In this document: one piece after another, positions 1 to 5,245 of the stretch
Position numbering within the stretch: position 1 is the stretch's first letter
Layout: each line of letters begins with the position of its first letter
Origin: Brachyspira pilosicoli
GTDB lineage: Bacteria; Spirochaetota; Brachyspiria; Brachyspirales; Brachyspiraceae
Length of the DNA stretch: 8,071 nucleotides
Assembly: GCF_019402445.1 (NCBI RefSeq)
Contig: NZ_SRZM01000186.1
Coordinates: 1-8,071 of the forward strand
Reading direction: 5' to 3'
Program-made: the position numbers and the translations under genes
Notes under the pieces: generated by a model
The model's input: the letters and a program-made list of their open reading frames with translations, nothing else
Databases searched by the model: none
Told to the model about the DNA's origin: nothing

Positions 1-71
1 CCGCCGCAAAAAGTTGCAAAAAGTGCAAGTAAAAGAATAATATTAATAATATTTATTATATATTTTTGCAA
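1..71 (-). CDS. Partial lipoprotein gene, N-terminal signal only
   Basis: Only the first 23 codons and part of the next are in the window; the gene would continue past the left edge. Reading the minus strand from a TTG at 69-71 gives MQKYIINIINII followed by LLLALFATFCGG. This is a short lysine-bearing N-region, a hydrophobic core and a cysteine at residue 22, as in a type II (lipoprotein) signal peptide. The lipobox (ATF-C) is loose, which is common in spirochaetes. An in-frame TAA at 81-83 rules out any ATG start further upstream, and I see no clear Shine-Dalgarno or promoter, so the start is weakly supported. It lies 127 bases after the preceding minus-strand gene and could be read from the same transcript. 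The mature protein is not visible, so no function can be given. Confidence 0.45.
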   Translation of the reverse strand, partial: MQKYIINIINIILLLALFATFCG

Positions 72-198
72 AAAATGTAGTTATTCGCAAAGAGTAATTT
101 TTACGAATTTTACAGAGCATATGTATCAAAAAAGTTGATAACATTTCTATGAGATATAGAGATTCACAAAATGTATTTATTACAATGATGCATCACAA

Positions 199-600
199 CT
201 ATATTACAGAAGTTTTGAACTCACTTACAAAAGTGGAGTCCTGATTGTCTTTGAGAATAACTTTTGAATTGTATATTGAAGGAGGCAAATAATTACCGTT
301 TTTGTCTATAGCAGACCATATTGCTGTAGCTTCCTTTTTATCGGCAGATATAGTCATAGTTTTTTCATCTACCAAATTACCCTCTTGAGAATAAATATAA
401 AGCTTAGCTTCTATTATCTCTCCACTACCAATAGAAACTTTAAAAGTAGTATGTGTTTCTTTAGCATTAAAAGGATTAGGATAATTAAAAAACTCTTTAA
501 TGTTAGAGCTAGGTTTATTTGTGGAACAAGATATATAAAGAATAGCTAAAGAAATTATTAAAAATACCTTAGCTATTCTTTTAAAAATATTATTTTTCAT
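199..600 (-). CDS. Small lipoprotein with a FlgD-type Ig-like domain
   Basis: A 133-residue protein. Residues 1-24 form a signal peptide with a basic N-region (KNNIFKRIAK) and a hydrophobic core ending YIS-C, so Cys25 is the likely lipidation site. The mature part is nearly all one domain. It starts with NYPNPFN (39-45), has a strand AKLYIYSQEGNLV (65-77), and ends with the pattern W95...D99..G102......Y110. That order is typical of the FlgD Ig-like fold, usually found in flagellar hook-cap protein or at the C-terminus of large secreted proteins. Here it stands alone on a lipid anchor. The ATG lies 3 bases after the stop of the EIIA-zinc ribbon gene and has no Shine-Dalgarno in the usual place, so translational coupling is likely. 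Role unknown; a structural or binding part in the envelope is a guess. The domain call is fairly secure, the function is not. Confidence 0.8.
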   Translation of the reverse strand: MKNNIFKRIAKVFLIISLAILYISCSTNKPSSNIKEFFNYPNPFNAKETHTTFKVSIGSGEIIEAKLYIYSQEGNLVDEKTMTISADKKEATAIWSAIDKNGNYLPPSIYNSKVILKDNQDSTFVSEFKTSVI

Positions 601-603
601 TAA

Positions 604-1422
604 TTAGTCAGTAGTGAATAATATTCTTCCGCAGTGGAAGCACATAATTATCTGATTCTGTCTTCTAACTTCATTAACAGTCATTTTAGGTATAGCTACA
701 TTACAAGCACTGCATTTATAATTTTCAATTTTTGCAAGAGCTTCACCTTTATTTTCTTTAATTCTCTTATAGTTTTCTAATACAGCAACATCAATTTTGC
801 TTAAAATAGTATCTTTATATTTTTTGTACTCTTCTAAAACTAAATCTGATTTTTGCTGAGAGTGAGTAGAACTATAAAGTTCATAAGCTTTAATTTGTAT
901 TTCAGCTCTTTCAAGTTCTATAAGGAATTTAATTTGTTTTTCTGCTTCAAATTTTTCATCTAATTTTTTGAAAGATTCTAATACAGTTTCTAACTCTTCA
1001 AAATTCTTAGTAGCTATTATTTTATCTAATATTTCTTTTTGGTTAACTAAAAAGAATATTTGAGAAAGATTTAAAAGATAATCTTGAGGGTTTTCAAGAT
1101 CAGAAAGTATAGCAAATACGAGTTTAACAGGACTCTTTTCATCAGAATCTGAGTCATAGTTTATCTCATTTTTTAGGAAACCTACAAATATGTCAGTTTT
1201 ACCATAACCCTGAATTCTACCATGCGGAACTGCAACGCCATTACCAATATTAGTTGTGTACTCATCTTCTCTCTTTTTCAAAGCATCAAATATAGAATCA
1301 GTAGAAAGTGAAGAAACAGAAGCTATTTTTTCACTTAAAGCTTTGAAAAGAGAATCCTTATCTTTTGATTCTAAGCCTTCAAATACATGTTCTTTTTTTA
1401 TTTTGTCAATAATCTTGAGCAT
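604..1422 (-). CDS. PTS EIIA type-2 domain fused to a C4 zinc ribbon
   Basis: A 272-residue cytoplasmic protein of two recognisable parts. Residues 1-150 resemble the PtsN/fructose-mannitol EIIA domain: SIFDALKKRE (43-52), then GNGVAVPHGR (60-69), which puts the phospho-accepting histidine at His67 and a conserved arginine at Arg51. The second active-site histidine of the family (in the 'HL..L' motif) appears to be Tyr115 (QDYLLNL). Residues about 150-232 are highly charged and helical, probably a coiled coil. Residues 233-269 are a zinc ribbon with Cys237, Cys240, Cys261 and Cys264 and the ending CGRILF, matching the zf-RING_7/CT398-type ribbon. The start has a good Shine-Dalgarno (AGGAG at 1428-1432, 5 bases from ATG) and a strong promoter just upstream. 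It heads an operon with the small lipoprotein. A regulatory phospho-sensor is more likely than sugar transport, as no IIB/IIC genes are nearby; the partner is unknown. Confidence 0.85.
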   Translation of the reverse strand: MLKIIDKIKKEHVFEGLESKDKDSLFKALSEKIASVSSLSTDSIFDALKKREDEYTTNIGNGVAVPHGRIQGYGKTDIFVGFLKNEINYDSDSDEKSPVKLVFAILSDLENPQDYLLNLSQIFFLVNQKEILDKIIATKNFEELETVLESFKKLDEKFEAEKQIKFLIELERAEIQIKAYELYSSTHSQQKSDLVLEEYKKYKDTILSKIDVAVLENYKRIKENKGEALAKIENYKCSACNVAIPKMTVNEVRRQNQIIMCFHCGRILFTTD

Positions 1423-1448
1423 ATAATCTCCTAATTTATTATTAAAAT

Positions 1449-1477
1449 ATTATATTATAGTATATAAAAAATATCAA
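1449..1477 (-). promoter_or_regulatory. Promoter of the EIIA-zinc ribbon gene
   Basis: On the minus strand TTGATA (1472-1477) is followed by 17 bases and TATAAT (1449-1454), a near-consensus housekeeping promoter. Transcription would start near 1442, giving a leader of about 20 bases with the Shine-Dalgarno at 1428-1432. A second TATAAT at 1454-1459 overlaps but sits only 12 bases from the -35. It lies in the 79-base gap after the EF-G-like gene, so the downstream pair can be expressed independently. Perfect 9-base inverted arms (1460-1468 and 1484-1492) flank the -35. Confidence 0.75.
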
Positions 1478-1492
1478 CTTATATTTATATAC
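1460..1492. repeat. Inverted repeat flanking a -35 box
   Basis: The arms GTATATAAA (1460-1468) and TTTATATAC (1484-1492) are perfect complements, 15 bases apart, with the TTGATA -35 between them. This could be an operator for a dimeric regulator. It could also form a weak AT-only hairpin at the end of the EF-G-like transcript, but no T-run follows, so a terminator is unlikely. Chance is possible in such AT-rich DNA, although each arm ends in a matched G-C pair. Confidence 0.4.
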
Positions 1493-1501
1493 ATTTTAAC
1501 C

Positions 1502-3592
1502 CTATTCAGCATTTCCAAGCAAAGCCTTACGCTCTTCAATAACCTTATCAGCCAAAGGACCAGTAAGCTCTTGATAATGTGAATGTTCCATCTCAAAAGT
1601 ACCCCTTCCAGAAGTAGAAGCCTTCATTTCTATAGAATAAGTAAGCATCTCTGAAAGCGGAACTTCTGCCTTAATCATTTGTACAGTGTTTGATGCAGCC
1701 TCCATTCCTAAAATTTTGCCTCTTTTACCTGTAAGCTCATTCATTATAGAACCAGTAAACTCTTCAGGCACATAAACTGTAACCTTCATAACAGGTTCAA
1801 GCAGCACAGGTGAAGCATTTTTAAAAGCCTCCTTAGCAGCCATAGATGCAGCTATTCTAAATGATAATTCATTAGAATCCACATCATGGTACTTACCATC
1901 ATAAACTCTCACTTTAACATCTACCATAGGATATCTTCCTAAAGGCCCTTGTGCTAAAGCATCTTGTATACCTTTTTCTACACCAGGTATATATTGTTTA
2001 GGTATAGCACCTCCAAATATATCGTTTACAAATTCATAACCGCCATCACGTGGAAGAGGTGAAACTTCTAAATGAACCTCTCCAAATTGTCCGCTTCCGC
2101 CTGATTGTTTTTTATGTCTGTATTGTGCTTGGGATTGTTTTCTTATTGTTTCTCTGTAAGCTACTCTTGGAACACTTTGTTCTATCTCTGCTTTTGTGAG
2201 AGCAATAACCCTATCTAATGCCAATTTTACTTGCAAATCTCCCATAGCTTTTATGATAGTTTCTTTTGTTTCGCTATCAAACTCTACATGGAAAGTTAAA
2301 TCTTCTTGGCTAATAGTGTCTAATACTTCTAATGCTTTTACATCATTTTTAAGTATTTTAATTGCTGTAAAATATATTGGCTGAGGAACTTTAAGAGCTA
2401 AGAATTGGAAAGGTGAAGAAGGCACGCTTATAGTATCACCTGTTCTACAATCAGAAAGTTTTGCTAATACTCCAATATCGCCTGCTGTGATTGTATCTGC
2501 CTCTATTTGTTTTTTTCCTCTTGCTATATATATGTGCGAAACTTTTTCTTTTTTGCCTGTTCTAGAATTATATATTTCATCTCCGCTTTTTATGCTTCCA
2601 GAACGAACCTTAAAGAAAGAAATACGTCCTGCATATTGGTCTATTGTGGTTTTAAATACAAAAGCTGCAAATGGATTATTGTCGCCTAATATAGACCTTG
2701 TAGCTGGTTCATTAGTTAAAAGGTCTGTACCGTCTGTAACAGGTACATAAGAAGGCGAAGGCATATATCTTATTATAGTATCAAGTACAGCACCCATTCC
2801 TATATCTCTAATAGATGTACCAAAAAGAATAGGTACTACCTTGTATTGAAGAATAGATTTTGTTAAAGCTTCTATATATTCTTCATCGGTAAACTTACCG
2901 CCATCTAAGAACTTTTCTGTTAGAGTATCATCTACTTCACATACAAGTTCTTTTAATCTATCGCGTGTAGCTCTATATTCATCATAATACTCTTCTGGTA
3001 TCTCTGCTTCTACTATTTTACCCTCTTCATCTCTAAAATAAGCCTTATGATAAATAACATCTATAATACCCTTGAAATCTTTACCATTACCCATAGGTAT
3101 TTGTATAGGCACTACAGGAGGCTCTTTGAAGTTGTTTTCTATCTTTTCTAATAAAGTCTTATGATCAACCATGTCTTTATCAATCTTATTAATAAATACA
3201 ATTCTTGGTCTTTTGAAATTATTAGCCATCTGCCAATGCTTTTCTGTTTCTATTTGTATGCCAAACTCAGCATCTATTACAACAATGCATGATTCTGCAA
3301 CTCTTAAAGCTGGGTTAATATCGCCGCTAAAATCACCCGAACCAGGAATATCCAGCAAATTAATCTTATGGTCTTTCCACTCTATAAAGCTTATAGAAGT
3401 ACGAATGGACATTTTCTGCTTAATCTCTTCATCTGTATAATCGCTTACTGTAGTACCTCTTGCCACTTCTCCTTTTTTGTCAATACACTTGGCTCTAAAA
3501 AGCAAAGCTTCATTCAAAGAAGTTTTACCACTTCCAACATGCCCTAATAGGGCTACATTACGAATACTTTCTGGGTTGTAAATTTTTCCCAT
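1502..3592 (-). CDS. EF-G-like translational GTPase (FusA paralogue, EF-G II type)
   Basis: A full-length, five-domain EF-G homologue of 696 residues from the ATG chosen here. The G domain has the P-loop GHVGSGKT (17-24), NKID (135-138) and a G5-like GTS (258-260). Domain II spans about 305-395, III 400-475, IV 476-595 (with QSGGSGQFGEVHLEV and HDVDS at 569-573), and V to the end. Switch II reads DIPGSGDF (81-88) where canonical EF-G has DTPGHVDF, so serine replaces the histidine needed for ribosome-stimulated GTP hydrolysis. The switch I end reads QKMSI instead of RGITI. Such changes mark the divergent EF-G II/EF-G-like group, whose cellular role is unsettled; a second, normal EF-G elsewhere in the genome is expected. 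Another ATG lies two codons upstream (3596-3598), but the Shine-Dalgarno AAGGAGG ends 1 base before it and 7 bases before the ATG at 3590-3592, which favours the latter. It has its own promoter at 3715-3743 and a leader of about 115 bases. Confidence 0.93.
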   Translation of the reverse strand: MGKIYNPESIRNVALLGHVGSGKTSLNEALLFRAKCIDKKGEVARGTTVSDYTDEEIKQKMSIRTSISFIEWKDHKINLLDIPGSGDFSGDINPALRVAESCIVVIDAEFGIQIETEKHWQMANNFKRPRIVFINKIDKDMVDHKTLLEKIENNFKEPPVVPIQIPMGNGKDFKGIIDVIYHKAYFRDEEGKIVEAEIPEEYYDEYRATRDRLKELVCEVDDTLTEKFLDGGKFTDEEYIEALTKSILQYKVVPILFGTSIRDIGMGAVLDTIIRYMPSPSYVPVTDGTDLLTNEPATRSILGDNNPFAAFVFKTTIDQYAGRISFFKVRSGSIKSGDEIYNSRTGKKEKVSHIYIARGKKQIEADTITAGDIGVLAKLSDCRTGDTISVPSSPFQFLALKVPQPIYFTAIKILKNDVKALEVLDTISQEDLTFHVEFDSETKETIIKAMGDLQVKLALDRVIALTKAEIEQSVPRVAYRETIRKQSQAQYRHKKQSGGSGQFGEVHLEVSPLPRDGGYEFVNDIFGGAIPKQYIPGVEKGIQDALAQGPLGRYPMVDVKVRVYDGKYHDVDSNELSFRIAASMAAKEAFKNASPVLLEPVMKVTVYVPEEFTGSIMNELTGKRGKILGMEAASNTVQMIKAEVPLSEMLTYSIEMKASTSGRGTFEMEHSHYQELTGPLADKVIEERKALLGNAE

Positions 3593-3599
3593 AAACATT

Positions 3600-3606
3600 C
3601 CTCCTT
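3600..3606 (-). promoter_or_regulatory. Shine-Dalgarno that fixes the EF-G-like start
   Basis: AAGGAGG on the minus strand is the strongest ribosome binding site in the window. It is 7 bases from the ATG at 3590-3592 but only 1 base from the ATG at 3596-3598, so the shorter (696-residue) product is the likely one. Confidence 0.8.
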
Positions 3607-3662
3607 ATGATGGCGGTTATTTTTATTATTAATGTTTTTATGATTTTCTATTGACTTGTGAT

Positions 3663-3679
3663 TGCTTAGAAGATAAGCA
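3663..3679 (-). other. Hairpin in the EF-G-like mRNA leader
   Basis: The leader between the predicted start of transcription (about 3708) and the ATG at 3592 contains TGCTTA and TAAGCA arms around a 5-base loop (TCTTC in the RNA sense). It is a short 6-pair stem with no T-run after it, so it is not a terminator. It may affect translation or be incidental. Confidence 0.35.
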
Positions 3680-3714
3680 GGTTCATAGAAAGCTAAATAC
3701 TGCATGTTAACTCA

Positions 3715-3743
3715 AGTATAGTAAAAAAAGTATCAAAAATCAA
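3715..3743 (-). promoter_or_regulatory. Promoter of the EF-G-like gene
   Basis: On the minus strand TTGATT (3738-3743), 17 bases, then TATACT (3715-3720). The start of transcription would be near 3708, which leaves an unusually long leader of about 115 bases for this window. An ATG at 3703-3705, almost at the transcript start, opens a 50-codon frame that overlaps the GTPase start. Confidence 0.65.
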
Positions 3744-3814
3744 ATTCTACCACCTATTTTTAACACAAAAATTAATATTTATTTATGAAATAACAATTAT
3801 ATTATAGGAATTTA

Positions 3815-3843
3815 TTGATAAAATGTTCATATTAATGTATGAT
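3815..3843 (+). promoter_or_regulatory. Promoter of the MATE exporter gene
   Basis: TTGATA (3815-3820), 17 bases, then TATGAT (3838-3843), with a predicted start of transcription near 3850. That leaves about 29 bases to the ATG at 3879 with a Shine-Dalgarno between, while the TTG at 3855 would be almost leaderless. The promoter therefore supports the ATG start. A palindrome overlaps the -10 and start site. Confidence 0.7.
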
Positions 3844-3852
3844 ATGTATCAT
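3839..3852. promoter_or_regulatory. Palindrome over the exporter -10 and start site, possible operator
   Basis: ATGATA-TG-TATCAT: six perfect pairs around a 2-base centre, covering most of the -10 hexamer and the predicted first transcribed bases. A repressor bound here would block the polymerase, as TetR- or MarR-type regulators often do at drug-exporter genes. No regulator gene lies next to it in this window, so the protein is unknown. Confidence 0.45.
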
Positions 3853-3862
3853 TTTTGAGTGC

Positions 3863-3868
3863 GGAGAG
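3863..3868 (+). promoter_or_regulatory. Shine-Dalgarno that favours the ATG start of the exporter
   Basis: GGAGAG lies 10 bases before the ATG at 3879. The in-frame TTG at 3855 lies upstream of this site, has no purine-rich site of its own and would place the Shine-Dalgarno inside the coding region, so it is unlikely to be the start. Confidence 0.6.
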
Positions 3869-3878
3869 TGATATATTT

Positions 3879-5189
3879 ATGAATTTACTTAGAAAAATTA
3901 ATTTTAAATTGTTTATAGTTCTAATCATACAAGCTTTAATACCTTCTATTTACTCAACTTTTAGAATATATTTGTTAGACAGCTATCCTAATGCAAGCGG
4001 TATAAATATAGCATCACAGCAAATGTGGCTTGGAATTATATACGAAGTCTTTGAAGAAGCAATAATAGCCCCTCTATTTTTCTTTTTAGGTAATATAAAA
4101 GATGATGATATTAATAATCATAAAGAAGTTTTTATAAATAAATTAAGAAGCTCTATTATAATAATAACATTTATATATATTATAATGGCTTTAATTATAA
4201 ATATATTCGCTGGAAACCTTGTTACTGCAATGAAACAACAAACTGATTTATATGCTCAAACAACAACATATATAAAATTAGAATCTTTTGCTAATATTTC
4301 TATAGTGTTATTTCATTTAATGATTATAGCTCATACTTCTTTGGAAAATTATAAATCAATATTTGCAATAACTACAATAAAAATGTTTCTAACTATTATT
4401 CTTGATATACTATTTGTTTCTCAATATAGCATATCATTAAACTTGGGTGTTAATGGTATAGCTTATAATAATATAATATCAAATTTAATATCTGTTATAA
4501 TTGCCATATTTTTATTGAATAAATGCGGATATAATATTTTCTCTAAAACAAAATTGACTTTCCTATGGAATAAAAAGATTACTTCTCTAAATGTGGTATC
4601 TGGGCTTGAATCTTTTTATAGAAACTTAATTTATAGTATAGTGCTTGTGAGAATGATAAATATTGTAGGAGAACAGGGAAATTATTGGATTGCTAATTCT
4701 TTTTACTGGGCTTGGCTATTAATACCAATCAATCAAATAGGCACTCTCATAAAAACAGACTTATCAAAAAAGCATAATAGAAGCTTAAAACCTTATGTAT
4801 TATTAACTACTATATTTGTGTTAATATGGATAGCTTTAATACCAACTTATAAATATTTTATAAAATACATAATGAATGCTCAAAATCTTGAATCGGTTAT
4901 GAACTTGGTTATGATACTTTTTCCTTTTTATATATGTTATGCATACTACACCATCATTTCAAGTTTATTATATGCAATAGGTCAAATAAAATATATGCTA
5001 TTACAATCTTTTTTAGTTAATACTTTCTTTAACATTCCATACTTTATTTTATATTTAAAAGGTGTATATGAAATAACATTATTAAATATAACATTGAGAT
5101 TTGGTTTGGCTATATTAATATCAACTGTGATAATATATATAATTTATTTTGCTGTAATAAAGAAAAAGCTAAAAAATAATGAAATATAA
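3879..5189 (+). CDS. MATE-family efflux transporter
   Basis: A 436-residue inner-membrane protein with about twelve hydrophobic segments and few charged loops, the usual length for MATE (NorM/DinF-like) exporters, which move cationic drugs or metabolites out in exchange for Na+ or H+. Family signs are the 12-segment plan with a break between two halves (about residue 215), the segment-6 motif LGVNGIAYNNIIS, and the second-half stretch with IPINQIGTLIK. The second segment has an acidic cluster, Tyr55-Glu56-Val-Phe-Glu59-Glu60, unusual inside a membrane helix and possibly part of the ion or substrate site. I chose the ATG at 3879 because a Shine-Dalgarno and promoter fit it; a TTG at 3855 would add eight residues. 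It is transcribed away from the EF-G-like gene and towards the phosphatase. Substrate cannot be told; a polysaccharide-flippase relative is a less likely alternative. Confidence 0.85.
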   Translation: MNLLRKINFKLFIVLIIQALIPSIYSTFRIYLLDSYPNASGINIASQQMWLGIIYEVFEEAIIAPLFFFLGNIKDDDINNHKEVFINKLRSSIIIITFIYIIMALIINIFAGNLVTAMKQQTDLYAQTTTYIKLESFANISIVLFHLMIIAHTSLENYKSIFAITTIKMFLTIILDILFVSQYSISLNLGVNGIAYNNIISNLISVIIAIFLLNKCGYNIFSKTKLTFLWNKKITSLNVVSGLESFYRNLIYSIVLVRMINIVGEQGNYWIANSFYWAWLLIPINQIGTLIKTDLSKKHNRSLKPYVLLTTIFVLIWIALIPTYKYFIKYIMNAQNLESVMNLVMILFPFYICYAYYTIISSLLYAIGQIKYMLLQSFLVNTFFNIPYFILYLKGVYEITLLNITLRFGLAILISTVIIYIIYFAVIKKKLKNNEI

Positions 5190-5224
5190 TAAAAAAGCGT
5201 AGATATTAAAAAAATACCTACGCT
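5190..5224 (-). terminator. Rho-independent terminator of the phosphatase gene, between convergent genes
   Basis: The arms AGCGTAG (5196-5202) and CTACGCT (5218-5224) pair perfectly and extend inward past one mismatch by TATT/AATA around a short A-rich loop. On the minus strand the stem is followed directly by TTTTTTATT, so it ends phosphatase transcripts 21 bases after the stop. For plus-strand exporter transcripts the same hairpin forms but no T-run follows, so it should be weaker in that direction. The T-run lies directly after the exporter stop codon. Confidence 0.85.
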
Positions 5225-5245
5225 CTATAAAACATTAAATAATTA

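Noticed and set aside
1460..1492. Terminator after the EF-G-like gene
   Set aside because: The stem is almost all A-T with a 15-base gap and no T-run after it; its place around the -35 fits an operator better.
2196..2750. Plus-strand open frames opposite the EF-G-like gene
   Set aside because: They lie fully antisense to a conserved GTPase, lack ribosome sites and give no recognisable protein; they are by-products of its codons.
3171..3440. Plus-strand open frame opposite the GTPase G domain
   Set aside because: Antisense to the conserved P-loop and switch region with no start signal; a shadow.
3553..3705. 50-codon frame as an annotated gene
   Set aside because: It has no Shine-Dalgarno, no known family and overlaps the GTPase start; kept as an observation only.
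3855..3878. TTG start adding eight residues to the exporter
   Set aside because: It is almost at the predicted transcript start and lies upstream of the Shine-Dalgarno that serves the ATG at 3879.
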